A DNA stretch of 64,000 nt from Deinococcales bacterium (GTDB taxonomy: Bacteria; Deinococcota; Deinococci; Deinococcales; JAAFIG01): NCBI GenBank assembly GCA_013298595.1, contig JAAFIG010000014.1, forward strand, positions 1-64,000, in the 5' to 3' direction. Positions 28,757 to 39,431 of this stretch are shown here, piece by piece; within the stretch, counting starts at the first letter, position 1, and every line of letters begins with the position of its first letter. Both the position numbers and the translations under genes were made by a program. A model generated the notes under the pieces. It was not told where the DNA came from and searched no databases. It worked only from the letters and a program-made list of their open reading frames with translations.

Positions 28757-31096
28757 TTAATCAGCGGCGAGGGCTTCGGCGTTACGAATGGCACTCCAAA
28801 CTTTTTCTCGAGTCAGTGGCATATCGATATGCTTTACCCCAAGTGGTGAGAGGGCATCTATGACGGCATTGACGAAGGCGGCTGGACTGCCAACGTTGGG
28901 GCTTTCTCCGACGGATTTCGCTCCGATGGGATGGTGCGGGCTGGGGGTGACAGTATGCCCTGTTTCCCAACTTGGTGACTCGAGACTGGTTGGCACGAGG
29001 TAATCGGTGAAGTTGGTGGCTAAATTGTTGCCTTCGTCGTCGTAAGCAATTTCTTGCATAAAAGCAATCGCAAAGCCTTCGGTTAAGCCACCATGAACTT
29101 GCCCTTCAACGATCATTGGGTTGATGATCGTGCCACAGTCATCTATGGCTAAAAAGCGCCGAACTTTGGTTTCGCCTGTGTCTCGGTCTACGTCTACAAC
29201 TGCCACATAAGTGCCGTGAGGGAAAACCATGTTGGGTGGATCGTAGTACAACGTTGCCTCGAGTCCAGGTTCATTTTCGCCAGGGTTTGTGTAGGCAGCA
29301 AAGGCAATTTCTTGCATGGTGATGCTTTTACTTGGTGCTCCCATGACGTTAAATTTGTAATCTTTCCACTCAAGATCGTGTTCGGAAACCTCGAGCACGT
29401 GGGCAGCAATTTTGCGGGCTTTTTCACGGATTTTTCGTGCTGCTAGTGCCAATGCGCCACCTGCAACGGGTGTGGAACGGCTGGCATACGTGCCTAATCC
29501 GTATGGTGCAGTGTCAGTATCGCCTTCTTCAACCAAGAAATTTTGTGGGTCTAAACCGAGTTCTTCGGCAACAATTTGCGCCCAAGTGGTTTCGTGACCT
29601 TGACCTTGAGATTTTGAACCAGTGCGAATAATGCCTGAACCACTGGGATGAATACGAATTTCGGCACCGTCAAACATTTTAATACCAAGAATATCAAAGT
29701 GCTTACTAGGACCAGCCCCTGTCACTTCGGTAAAGGTTGAAAGCCCAATGCCCATTAACTCGCCTCGAGCACGTTTCTCAGCTTGCTCTTTGAGCAGTTC
29801 TTTGTAACCAATTCGCTCGAGGGCAACGTTCATGGTTTTTTCGTAATCGCCGCTGTCGTAAATAAAATTAAGTGGCGATTGGTACGGGAATTGCTCGGGT
29901 TGGACAAAGTTTTTGCGGCGTAGTTCGGCTGGGTCTATTTTCAATTCGTCAGCTAGAATATCCATTGCTCTTTCGATCGCGTAACTGGCTTCGGTGACAC
30001 GGAAACTGCAACGGTATGCCACACCACCAGGCATTTTATTGGTGAAGTACGCATCTAAATTGGCATACGCGTTGGGGAAATCGTAACTGCCTGTAACAAT
30101 GCCAAACATACCAGCGGGATATTTGCTTGGGTCAGCGGCTGCGTCAAAAGCTCCGTGATCGGCAACTGTGTTGACTTTTAAGGCTGTTACTTTACCTTCT
30201 TTGGTCGCGCCAATTTCAATATCCATATGGTAATCCCGCGCAAAACTCGAGGTTAGGTTCTCAGTGCGGGTTTCGATCCATTTGACTGGGCGTTTTAAGA
30301 CCAACGCACCCGCAATGGCACAGACATAGCCTGGATAAACTGGTACTTTGTTACCGAATCCACCGCCAAGGTCTGGACTGATAACCCGAATTTTATCTTC
30401 TGGAATTCCGAGCACCAAAAATAAAGCCGTGCGGTAAACATGTGGCGCTTGCGAAGTCACATAAAATTGTAAGCGACCCATTGCATCAAATTCGGCAATA
30501 CAACCACAAGTCTCAAGTGGCGCGGCGTGACAACGCTGAAAAGTCATATGTTGCTTAACTACGTGATCAGCAGCCTCGAGTGCGGCATCGGTTTCGGCTT
30601 TTTTGCCAACATTCCAATTAAAAATATGGTTGGTGGCATTCTCGCGGTCTGGACGCAGAATCACTTCATCGGTCATCGATTTATATGGGTCTGCCATGAC
30701 GGGCAGTGGTTCGTAATCCACTTCGACGAGTTCTGCCATGTCGTAAGCGGCTTCTCGAGTTTCGGCATACACGGCTGCCACTTCTTGATGCTGGTACAAC
30801 ACTTTGCCATCGGCAAGCACCATTTGTTTGTCTAAACCATGAAAGGTTGGTAGCCATCCGACTTTGTAAGCGTTCAATTCTTTGCTGGTCACAACAGCGA
30901 CAGCACCCGGTATTTCCATCGCAGCGCTCGAGTCTATACCGCGAATATTGGCATGTGGATACGGACTATGTACCAATGCCATCCAGAGTTGATTGGGCAA
31001 ATTGATGTCGTCTATATAGTTACCTTTGCCTTGCAGGAAACGCGGGTCTTCTTTGCGTTTCATAGATTTTCCCATCGCGTGTTTTTCAGTTGTCAT
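28757..31096 (-). CDS. coxL: aerobic carbon monoxide dehydrogenase large subunit, form I
   Basis: Molybdopterin hydroxylase large subunit; active-site loop VAYRCSFR matches form I AYXCSFR; GQGHETTWAQI. Confidence 0.95.
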   Translation of the reverse strand: MTTEKHAMGKSMKRKEDPRFLQGKGNYIDDINLPNQLWMALVHSPYPHANIRGIDSSAAMEIPGAVAVVTSKELNAYKVGWLPTFHGLDKQMVLADGKVLYQHQEVAAVYAETREAAYDMAELVEVDYEPLPVMADPYKSMTDEVILRPDRENATNHIFNWNVGKKAETDAALEAADHVVKQHMTFQRCHAAPLETCGCIAEFDAMGRLQFYVTSQAPHVYRTALFLVLGIPEDKIRVISPDLGGGFGNKVPVYPGYVCAIAGALVLKRPVKWIETRTENLTSSFARDYHMDIEIGATKEGKVTALKVNTVADHGAFDAAADPSKYPAGMFGIVTGSYDFPNAYANLDAYFTNKMPGGVAYRCSFRVTEASYAIERAMDILADELKIDPAELRRKNFVQPEQFPYQSPLNFIYDSGDYEKTMNVALERIGYKELLKEQAEKRARGELMGIGLSTFTEVTGAGPSKHFDILGIKMFDGAEIRIHPSGSGIIRTGSKSQGQGHETTWAQIVAEELGLDPQNFLVEEGDTDTAPYGLGTYASRSTPVAGGALALAARKIREKARKIAAHVLEVSEHDLEWKDYKFNVMGAPSKSITMQEIAFAAYTNPGENEPGLEATLYYDPPNMVFPHGTYVAVVDVDRDTGETKVRRFLAIDDCGTIINPMIVEGQVHGGLTEGFAIAFMQEIAYDDEGNNLATNFTDYLVPTSLESPSWETGHTVTPSPHHPIGAKSVGESPNVGSPAAFVNAVIDALSPLGVKHIDMPLTREKVWSAIRNAEALAAD

Positions 31097-31113
31097 ATCA
31101 AAACTCCTTGGCT

Positions 31114-31132
31114 TGGGCGAGGCATGCCTCGA
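31114..31132. repeat. dispersed palindromic repeat (GGGCGAGGCATGCCTCGA)
   Basis: Perfect palindromic core GAGGCATGCCTC between coxL and coxS. Confidence 0.5.
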
Positions 31133-31136
31133 TTGT

Positions 31137-31619
31137 TTAATCGTCGGCGGCTTGAGTGGACATAGCAGTGGCGGCTTGTTGAACAGCTTTAACGATGTTG
31201 TTATAGCCTGTACAACGGCATAGGTTGCCGCTTAGCCCTTCGCGGATTTCGTGCTCAGATGGGTTTGGGTTTTGCTCGAGCAAGGCGATACTGGTCATCA
31301 TCATGCCTGGAGTGCAATAACCACACTGCAAACCATGTTGATCCCAGAAGGCTTGTTGGATCGGATGCAGAACGCCTCCTGGTGCGAGGGATTCAACGGT
31401 TTTGATTTCATGACCTTCTGCCATAATGGCAAAAACAGTGCAAGATTTAACTGGGTTCCCATCGAGTAGTACGGTGCAAACCCCACAACTACTCGAGTCA
31501 CAACCAACGTGAGTTCCTGTTAATTTAGCTTGTTCGCGGATAAAATGTACCAGCAAAGTGCGGTTTTCTACGTCAGCAGTGGTTGTTTTGCCATTGATGT
31601 TCAATGAAATCTGGCTCAT
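31137..31619 (-). CDS. coxS: carbon monoxide dehydrogenase small subunit (2Fe-2S)
   Basis: [16 protein letters not shown] and [10 protein letters not shown]...[13 protein letters not shown] motifs; start 31619 overlaps the coxM stop. Confidence 0.95.
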   Translation of the reverse strand: MSQISLNINGKTTTADVENRTLLVHFIREQAKLTGTHVGCDSSSCGVCTVLLDGNPVKSCTVFAIMAEGHEIKTVESLAPGGVLHPIQQAFWDQHGLQCGYCTPGMMMTSIALLEQNPNPSEHEIREGLSGNLCRCTGYNNIVKAVQQAATAMSTQAADD

Positions 31620-32491
31620 AGGGACACTCCTAAGCGAAGTAAGGATTCTTGTAGCCCTCGCCCAACCAGCACTCGAGCCATATCTTTTTTGTATTCGGCA
31701 GAGCCGCGTTGATCGGCATTGGGGCTGGCAATTTTTGGTGCTTCGGCAGCAGCAGCTTTGCATAACTCGAGACTCGGGCGTTGACCAACCAACATGGCTT
31801 CGGCAGCCGTGACTCGCATAGCAATATGTCCAACAGCAGTAATCGCAACCCCAGCTTGACGAATCGTGCCATCAACATTCATGGATAGTTGCACAGCCGC
31901 TGCACAAGTGGCGTAATCGCCTACCTTACGTTCAATTTTTTGATAACTACCTTGGGTGTGGGCATCAGGAATTGGTATTCGTACTTCGATTGCCATTTCG
32001 CCTTCTTCGATGGCAGTGGTGAACGAATCTACCAAAAAATCATCTATACTGATTTCTCGAGTACCATCTTTACCACGCACAATCATTGTGGCTCGAGAAG
32101 CGAGGGCAGTGGCTGTCCAGTCGCCACTTGGGTCATTATGGCAAATGCTGCCAACAACCGTTCCCATATGCCGCACAATTGGGTCTGCGACCACTCTCGA
32201 GACAGCGGTTATCAGGCTGTAGCGTGCCAAGATATTTTGATCAAACTCGAGGGCAGCATCTCGGGTGGTTGCACCAATCACCAAAAAACCATCTTTTTCG
32301 TGTAAATAAGATAATTCTTTGATTGGATTGATATCCACCAGCACAGCCGGTCGGGCTAAGCGGTAGCGCATTGCAGGAATTAAACTCTGCCCGCCTGCCA
32401 AGACTCGGGCTTCACTGCCATGTTGTTGCAGGGCTGCAAAAGCCTCATCAGTGGAATGGGATCTGACGTACTCGAAGTTCGCTGGAAACAT
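31616..32491 (-). CDS. coxM: carbon monoxide dehydrogenase medium (FAD) subunit
   Basis: [43 protein letters not shown] and [14 protein letters not shown]. Confidence 0.95.
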   Translation of the reverse strand: MFPANFEYVRSHSTDEAFAALQQHGSEARVLAGGQSLIPAMRYRLARPAVLVDINPIKELSYLHEKDGFLVIGATTRDAALEFDQNILARYSLITAVSRVVADPIVRHMGTVVGSICHNDPSGDWTATALASRATMIVRGKDGTREISIDDFLVDSFTTAIEEGEMAIEVRIPIPDAHTQGSYQKIERKVGDYATCAAAVQLSMNVDGTIRQAGVAITAVGHIAMRVTAAEAMLVGQRPSLELCKAAAAEAPKIASPNADQRGSAEYKKDMARVLVGRGLQESLLRLGVSL

Positions 32492-32722
32492 CTGCCACGC
32501 TCCTAAAAAAGAATTCTCGAGCCTCCATTCATAGAAGAAAGCACTGTTGGGGTAACTCGAGTTAGTTGTTGAACAATGCTAGTCTATCGTAAAAGTGATG
32601 GCAGAATGCAACTCTATCTTTCATAGGAGTATTCAGTCTGAGATTTTGTACTCAGTTTAGATTTTTGGCTGTGTGATTTTTGCACAGGCTTTTTGAAATT
32701 TGTATTTTAGACTTATAGAACC

Positions 32723-33475
32723 ATGAATAATAATTCTACTAGTTCCTTGCTTTCGCAAATTCAGCAATTGCAATCGCAGCGTAAGACTGGTCGTTTGCGC
32801 TTATCAAAGCGTGATGGTACCGATATTAATTTGTTTTTTGAAGGTGGAACTTTAGTCCATGCCCAACATGGTTGGACATTTGGTGTACCCGCCTTTCAAG
32901 AAGCCAGCAAGTGGCATGATTACGAAACAAACTTTACATCTGGTATTCCGACACCTTTACGTTCAATTAACCCTGGTGACATCAGCGATATCGCTAGTGT
33001 TGCCTCAGATAACAGCAGTAAGTACGAAGTACCTAAGCAACTGACAGGCTATTTTTACGCAGAAAAACACACTACAACCGATTTAAGTACCTTAGAAGTA
33101 GATGTTCTAGCCCATGCCAATGGCAATTCATTTGAAGATTTACTGATACAAACCCAACAAAACCCAACCACCTTAGCAGCAACCATTAAACAATTAACAC
33201 AAAAACGCTTATTATCCATCGAACAAAGTCCGTGCACACCAGAACAATTAAAAGCTTTGCGTTTACGCAAAAAAGAAGTTAAAGCCAAAGGTTTACTTGG
33301 TATGTTTAGCAAGAAGAATATTGAACTAACCGACCTCGAGTTTAAGGTTTACGATGTCCTCAACGGTGCTGTAAGTTTATGGGATATTCACTTGAACCTT
33401 GGGCTTGCCAGAGAGCAAGTCTGGGAAGCCTACACAGCCCTAAAAAAACGCGACCTCGTTGAGAATCTAGCTTAA
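32723..33475 (+). CDS. DUF4388-like domain protein
   Basis: QLQSQRKTGRLRLSKRDGTDINLFFEGGTLVHAQHGWTFG resembles the DUF4388 N-terminus. Confidence 0.6.
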   Translation: MNNNSTSSLLSQIQQLQSQRKTGRLRLSKRDGTDINLFFEGGTLVHAQHGWTFGVPAFQEASKWHDYETNFTSGIPTPLRSINPGDISDIASVASDNSSKYEVPKQLTGYFYAEKHTTTDLSTLEVDVLAHANGNSFEDLLIQTQQNPTTLAATIKQLTQKRLLSIEQSPCTPEQLKALRLRKKEVKAKGLLGMFSKKNIELTDLEFKVYDVLNGAVSLWDIHLNLGLAREQVWEAYTALKKRDLVENLA

Positions 33476-33501
33476 AACCAAAATCACGGTAGAATGTCAG
33501 T

Positions 33502-35448
33502 ATGAAAAAATTACTGGCATTTTTCCTTGTCTTTGCAACCATTGCCTTTGCCCAAATAACTGGCACCAGAGCGCCCAGTACTCGAGCCGATACTTGGTAT
33601 GCCAATGCTGTGTTTTACCAAGTTTTTGTGCGTTCGTTTCAAGATTCTAATGGTGATGGCATTGGTGATTTAAACGGACTAACCACCAGACTTGATTACT
33701 TAAAAAATCTGGGCATTACGGCTTTATGGCTCAATCCAATTCATCCTAGCCCGAGTTATCATGGGTACGATATTACCGATTACAAAGGGATTAATCCTGA
33801 TTATGGAACACTCGAGGATTTTAAGAAATTAATAGCAACAGCTAAAGCAAAAGGCATTCGGATTATTCTTGATTATGTGCCAAATCACACTGCCAGAAGT
33901 CATCCTTGGTTTCAGAATGCCTTAAAAGGTGGCGATAAGAAAAACTGGTATTTGTTCCGCGATACCAATCCTGGTTGGAAACAACCTTGGTCTAATGGTG
34001 GAGCTGCTTGGCATCCTGTGCAAACAGGGGGTAACACCAATACCCGTAAAGTGGTTTTTCCTGGCTCGATCCAAGCTGCTCTTGGTGGCAAAGCATGGAA
34101 CCCTGATGGTGCCGAAACTCGAGCCACCTCTGTTGGGAATGGTATTTTTGAATTGGTTGTGAAATTACCCAAAGGCACTTACGAGTATAAAGTTGCCATT
34201 GGTGGTGGTTGGACAGAAAATTATGGTGCCAATAGCAAAGCCGATGGTGCCAATATTAAACTCGAAGTACCAGCCGATAACACCATTGTTAAATTTGTCT
34301 TTGACGATAACAACAAAGAAATTCTTGACAGCATCAACAATCCAACTCGAGTTAGTGCACCAACACAAATTCCTGTAGCCACCGAGTTTGCCGTCGAAGT
34401 ACCTAGTAAAACAGAGTATTACTACGGTGTTTTTTGGGATGGAATGCCCGATTTAAATTGGCGTAGCGCCGATGTACGCGAAGCCATGTTTGATGCAGCT
34501 AAATACTGGCTCGAGTTAGGTATTGATGGTTTCCGAGTGGATGCTGGGCGCTACATGTACGAAGAGTTTGATAACAACACCCCAGATTCACAAGATGATC
34601 TGGATTGGGTTTTAGATTTCTCGCAATTTATAAAAGGTATCAACCCAGATGCAGCCTTTGTATCTGAAATTTGGACTTCCAACGAAACGGTCGCTAAATA
34701 CTTCCAAGATGGTAATGGTCAGGATATGGGCTTTAATTTTGATTTATCTCGAGCCATTCGTGAGAGCGTCAATAAAGCCAATGCCGAAAGTATCGGGCAA
34801 GTGTTGGCTCGCGTAACAAAAAGTTACCCTAGCAGTGCGGTGGATGCCATTTTCACCAGTAACCACGATATTGAACGTATGCGGTTTTTTAACAGTGGAC
34901 GCTACCGAAGTGCTGCCACATTATTGCTGACATTGCCAGGTACACCGTTTATTTATTATGGTGAAGAAATCGGCTTACCCAATGGTGGAACAAACAACGA
35001 CGAAGCCAAACGAACCCCAATGCGCTGGGATAACAATGCCTTTGCAGGTTTTTCGACCCGCCAACCTTGGCAACTTTTTAGCACCACCGATGCCAATATC
35101 AATGTCGCAGCTCAACAAAAACCAGGCACGCTCTGGACACTCTACAAAAACCTGATTGCTATTCGCCAAGCAAACCCCGCTCTTCGCAGCGGTGGTTATG
35201 CGCCACTTGAAGTCAATAATTCTCGAGTCTTTGCTTTTATTCGCAACCTTGGCACCCAAAAAATAGCTGTTGTCATTAACTTAGACAGCTCGAGTCAACA
35301 AGCTACCTTAAAAACCAAAGGCACTTTGCTTGAAAAAGGTGGACAAGTACGCGAGTTAACCAGCCAAAAAACATTGGTGGCATTAAAAAACAATTATCCA
35401 ATTAAATTATCACCTTACGGTTTTGTGTTACTCGAGATCAAACCTTAA
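33502..35448 (+). CDS. secreted GH13 alpha-amylase family glycosidase with inserted pullulanase X25-like module
   Basis: Signal peptide MKKLLAFFLVFATIAFA; GFRVDAG, FVSEIW, FTSNHDIER catalytic regions; inserted beta-rich module around 34045-34430. Confidence 0.92.
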   Translation: MKKLLAFFLVFATIAFAQITGTRAPSTRADTWYANAVFYQVFVRSFQDSNGDGIGDLNGLTTRLDYLKNLGITALWLNPIHPSPSYHGYDITDYKGINPDYGTLEDFKKLIATAKAKGIRIILDYVPNHTARSHPWFQNALKGGDKKNWYLFRDTNPGWKQPWSNGGAAWHPVQTGGNTNTRKVVFPGSIQAALGGKAWNPDGAETRATSVGNGIFELVVKLPKGTYEYKVAIGGGWTENYGANSKADGANIKLEVPADNTIVKFVFDDNNKEILDSINNPTRVSAPTQIPVATEFAVEVPSKTEYYYGVFWDGMPDLNWRSADVREAMFDAAKYWLELGIDGFRVDAGRYMYEEFDNNTPDSQDDLDWVLDFSQFIKGINPDAAFVSEIWTSNETVAKYFQDGNGQDMGFNFDLSRAIRESVNKANAESIGQVLARVTKSYPSSAVDAIFTSNHDIERMRFFNSGRYRSAATLLLTLPGTPFIYYGEEIGLPNGGTNNDEAKRTPMRWDNNAFAGFSTRQPWQLFSTTDANINVAAQQKPGTLWTLYKNLIAIRQANPALRSGGYAPLEVNNSRVFAFIRNLGTQKIAVVINLDSSSQQATLKTKGTLLEKGGQVRELTSQKTLVALKNNYPIKLSPYGFVLLEIKP

Positions 35449-35511
35449 ACAAATCTTAACCATTGATTTTGACTGGCAAGAAATTGTCTTTGCGCGGTAC
35501 AATAAAACTGA

Positions 35512-38500
35512 ATGAACCTTGCACGTCACCGTGAACTTGAGCAATGCAATCAACTTTGGCACTTAGCCAAAGTTAGCAAACCACAATTTGCCATGTTGGT
35601 GGGAACTGCTGGTTTAGGAAAAAGCTATTTTTTACGTAATTTCCTTAGCAGCATTAGTGTTGGCTCAGGCGTGTTGGTCAAAGACTCAAGTTTTCTAACT
35701 GGGTTACTTCGCAGTGCTTTTACAGTATTACAAAACGAACGAGAGCCTGGTTTTCTTAGTGCAGCCAAACGTTTTTGCCCAGAACTGACTTGGACTGTAC
35801 TGGCAAAAGAAAACATTGAATTGCAACGCGAACAAGCTTGGTTAGCTGTCGCCCATGCCTTAGAACGTGTCGCAGTGCGCTTAGGTGGTTTATGTATTTT
35901 ACTCGAGGATATTCATGCTTTTAATAGCGATGACATCACAGCTTTGCGTTTTATGTACCGCCAATGGTTGCACAATCAAACACCTATTTTTTTGTTGGCA
36001 AGTACTCGACCAAGTTTAGATACGGCTATTTTTGAAGGCTTAGAAACAGATGCTTTACTTGCAAAAGCTGATACACCAATCAAACTCGAGTTGCATGCCT
36101 TAGATTTTCAAGGTATTACACTTTTAATCCAGAGTATGTTGCCAAATGCAGATGTACCAGCCGAATTATCCAAATGGATTTTTACTCGCAGTGAAGGGCA
36201 TCCGTTGTATGCCAGCGAGCTACTGCGTTTTTTAATCAGTGGTGGCGCAATCCAAAACTTGGGAGCAACATGGCAATTTCAAGCACCACCTGATACCACT
36301 GTGCCACATGGTTTAGAAGCTGTTTTACTCTCGAGGTTAGCTACAGCTCGAGCCGAAAACCAAGTTTGGTTTGCCCTTTCAAACTTAGCCGTACTTGGTC
36401 ATGCTGTCACCCAAGCCGAATGGACAGCATTGTGTCAATTGCCAAATGAAACCATGCAACGGATCTCGAGACGATTGGTGACACTTGGTTTGGTACGAGC
36501 CACACTGACAACAGCCATTGCCCGTTTTGAACCAGCCCATCCTTTATACCCGCCGTTAATTCAGAGTCTACAAACTGAAAGCGAAACCATAGCCAACCAC
36601 CAACGGGCTTTGACAGTCACTCAAGATATCCGACAACGTGCCCGTCATGCTCGAGCTTGTGAGCATCCAGAGGCATTACAAATGACCCAGGAAGCTTTGA
36701 TGTACTTTCAAAATAATTATCAGTGGGCGGATTATTTTGAAAATGCCGAAATCGCTCTTGGATACGAATTAACCAAAAACGAACGCACCGAATTACTAGA
36801 AACCATGACCAATGCACTGGTTATCCAAACACAGTTTCAAGCTGCGATTGATTTGATTGAAAAACAGCAATTAAACACACCTCGAGCCATTCGGTTGTAC
36901 TCGTATTGTTTAGCCCGATTGGTACGTGACCGCGAAGGTTTTGACTACACAAACCGCCATATTGCAGCCCTTAATTGGGAGATTCGTTATTACTGGACAT
37001 GCTTTCCAATGCGTTTAGGGATGCAAGAAGTTGCTTTAGCACGTTTGCAAGAAGCTTTTATTTTAAGTGCCGAAAATAGCGATGAACGCTACACCGCTTT
37101 GATGTGCCAACATTGGTATGCTAAAATTTACGAGCCACACAGTCTGGGTAAACAAATAGAATTATTTGAACAAATTTATAAAATCGAAGAAATTTTAACT
37201 GGTTCGGTCACATTGTGGTATTGGCAAGCTGAAGCATTCACCGAACTTGGCGAAATCACTCGAGCGCAAAATATGATGCAAACCATTCTCGAGCATTTCC
37301 GTATCAAACCAAATGATGGTTCAGAAGCTAATTTGTTGGTAGCATTGGCTCGGGTCAAGGTTGCACAAGAAAATTATCTCGAAGCACGGCAGCATTACTT
37401 AGCGGCTTTACGGGTTGCAACCAGCAGCTTAGATTGGATTCACCAAAGTTACGCTCATTATGGTTTATATATCTGCGATTATGCCTTGGGACTCGAGATA
37501 ACACAACATCTCGAGCGTTACCATGCCACCAATGCCAGTATGCACTTTATTCGTTACGATGCACCCAAAGATTTGGAAATTGCTTGGCGTGAAGCCAGTC
37601 TGGGACGGCTCGAGGCAACCGAACGCAGCCGTATTCAGCCACTTTTAGATGCCGCACTGGGCAGCGATTGTTTTGCTGCTGCACGACTTTACTTGCTCGA
37701 GAATAACCATCAAGCAGCTCTTGAAGTGCTGAAACGCTGGCAACCACAAGTCTGGCAAGAAGTTGGAATGCTCAAAACACAACAAAAACCTGCTGAATAC
37801 GCTTTACTCGAGGGATTAGCTCAGCGCCACAGTGGTAAAAAATCGGTAGCCGCTCGAGCTTTTGCAGAGGCTAAAGAAATCGCAGTCAGCAACAACTTGG
37901 CAACAAAATTACTCGAGATTGAACTCGCATTATCATTGGTGGCTGCTGCTCCAAACGCGGCGGCTCTCGAGCAATTACGCAGTCTTGGTGCCATCGGGCA
38001 AGCCCAATGGTTACGTATATTATTTGCTGGTGCACTTGAATCACTCGAGTTTCATCACAAAACCGATATTAGCAATACCAGTACATTTATTCGCACTCTT
38101 GGCACATTTGGACTCGAGGAAAATGGCAAACTCAAACCGTGGAAAGCCCAAAAACCACGCGAATTACTGGCATTACTGATTTGTGCTTCGCTCGAGCAAA
38201 ACAGTGGTTTTATCACTCGAGAAGAAATCCTTGATACCGTTTGGGCAAACAACGACCCTAGCACCGCCGATGGTGCCTTTCGGGTGACTGTCTCGAGACT
38301 ACGTGACACTCTAGGCAATGCTGCTAAAATCGAGCGTGATTCACAAGGCAGGTATGGTTTAGTCAATGCCAATTTGGATATTAGTCAATTCCTGACCGCC
38401 ATCGAAAAACACGATCTTGAACGGGCAGTCACTTGGTACAACGGTGAATATCTGCCCTCCATAGACTTAGAAAAAGTCAATATTTTACGTGAAAAACTAC

Positions 38501-38778
38501 GAGCCTATTGGCGCGAAACCATGCTCAAACTTGCCTTTGAACACAACGAAACCAGAGCCGCAACAATCTACGAACAATTACTCGAGTCCGACCCACTCGA
38601 CCTTGAAGCTTTGCAGGGTTTAGCCAAGTCATGGCAAGCTCTTGGTGCAAACTTACGCCTATTACGTGTTCTCGAGAAATCCAAAGATCGATTCACTGAA
38701 GATGTTGGCGAGCTACCCCACGAATTAACCCAACTTTTACGGCACGTCCGTAGCTCAAGTTTTGTGGTACGGCAATAA
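35512..38778 (+). CDS. AAA ATPase / TPR transcriptional activator with C-terminal winged helix + bacterial transcriptional activator (BTAD-like) domain
   Basis: Walker A VGTAGLGKSYFLRN; C-terminal DGAFRVTVSRLRDTLG...ERDSQGRYGL followed by TPR-like BTAD. Confidence 0.85.
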   Translation: MNLARHRELEQCNQLWHLAKVSKPQFAMLVGTAGLGKSYFLRNFLSSISVGSGVLVKDSSFLTGLLRSAFTVLQNEREPGFLSAAKRFCPELTWTVLAKENIELQREQAWLAVAHALERVAVRLGGLCILLEDIHAFNSDDITALRFMYRQWLHNQTPIFLLASTRPSLDTAIFEGLETDALLAKADTPIKLELHALDFQGITLLIQSMLPNADVPAELSKWIFTRSEGHPLYASELLRFLISGGAIQNLGATWQFQAPPDTTVPHGLEAVLLSRLATARAENQVWFALSNLAVLGHAVTQAEWTALCQLPNETMQRISRRLVTLGLVRATLTTAIARFEPAHPLYPPLIQSLQTESETIANHQRALTVTQDIRQRARHARACEHPEALQMTQEALMYFQNNYQWADYFENAEIALGYELTKNERTELLETMTNALVIQTQFQAAIDLIEKQQLNTPRAIRLYSYCLARLVRDREGFDYTNRHIAALNWEIRYYWTCFPMRLGMQEVALARLQEAFILSAENSDERYTALMCQHWYAKIYEPHSLGKQIELFEQIYKIEEILTGSVTLWYWQAEAFTELGEITRAQNMMQTILEHFRIKPNDGSEANLLVALARVKVAQENYLEARQHYLAALRVATSSLDWIHQSYAHYGLYICDYALGLEITQHLERYHATNASMHFIRYDAPKDLEIAWREASLGRLEATERSRIQPLLDAALGSDCFAAARLYLLENNHQAALEVLKRWQPQVWQEVGMLKTQQKPAEYALLEGLAQRHSGKKSVAARAFAEAKEIAVSNNLATKLLEIELALSLVAAAPNAAALEQLRSLGAIGQAQWLRILFAGALESLEFHHKTDISNTSTFIRTLGTFGLEENGKLKPWKAQKPRELLALLICASLEQNSGFITREEILDTVWANNDPSTADGAFRVTVSRLRDTLGNAAKIERDSQGRYGLVNANLDISQFLTAIEKHDLERAVTWYNGEYLPSIDLEKVNILREKLRAYWRETMLKLAFEHNETRAATIYEQLLESDPLDLEALQGLAKSWQALGANLRLLRVLEKSKDRFTEDVGELPHELTQLLRHVRSSSFVVRQ

Positions 38779-38830
38779 GCCAGCAAACCCCTTGCAGTTA
38801 TTGGCAAAACATCAGGTAGAATAGCGTGTT

Positions 38831-39385
38831 ATGAAAGAAATTTTATCCGACACCCGCACCCGCATGGGCAAAGCCATCGAAGCCCTCGAGCATCACCTCA
38901 GCGTTCTGCGTACAGGACGTGCAAACCCAAGTATGTTGCAAAAAATTACCATGGATTATTACGGTTCAGAAATGCCAATTAACCAAATGGCAAATATCAC
39001 CGCACCAGATGCCCGTACATTGGTGGTCACACCTTTTGACCGCTCGAGCTTAGCCGGTATCGAAAAAGCTGTCCGAGACTCAGACCTTGGCTTAAACCCA
39101 GCCAATAAAGGTGATGCCTTGTACATCACTATTCCAGCTTTGACCGAAGAGCGCCGTAAGGAACTGGTCAAAACCGCGCATAAGTACACTGAAGAAGCCA
39201 AAGTTGCTATTCGTAACATCCGCCAAGATGCCAATAAAGCCGTTAAACAACTCGAGAAAGATAAACTTGCCAGCCAAGATGAAGTTAAACGTGGCGAAGT
39301 TGATGTACAAAAAATTACGGATGAACACATTGCCAAAGCCGAAAAGACCCTCGAGCAAAAAGAATCTGATATTCTCGGATCGTAA
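38831..39385 (+). CDS. frr: ribosome recycling factor
   Basis: [43 protein letters not shown]. Confidence 0.97.
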   Translation: MKEILSDTRTRMGKAIEALEHHLSVLRTGRANPSMLQKITMDYYGSEMPINQMANITAPDARTLVVTPFDRSSLAGIEKAVRDSDLGLNPANKGDALYITIPALTEERRKELVKTAHKYTEEAKVAIRNIRQDANKAVKQLEKDKLASQDEVKRGEVDVQKITDEHIAKAEKTLEQKESDILGS

Positions 39386-39399
39386 AAAGCTATAAACTA

Positions 39400-39431
39400 T
39401 AAAAGACAAAAGCTTTCGCTTTTGTCTTTTA
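39400..39431. terminator. bidirectional terminator-like hairpin between frr and the ABC permease
   Basis: AAAAGACAAAAGCTTTCGCTTTTGTCTTTT. Confidence 0.8.

Noticed and set aside
28757-31096. CoxL as generic xanthine dehydrogenase or form II hydroxylase
   Set aside because: AYRCSFR matches form I, not the form II AYRGAGR loop, and gene order is M-S-L.
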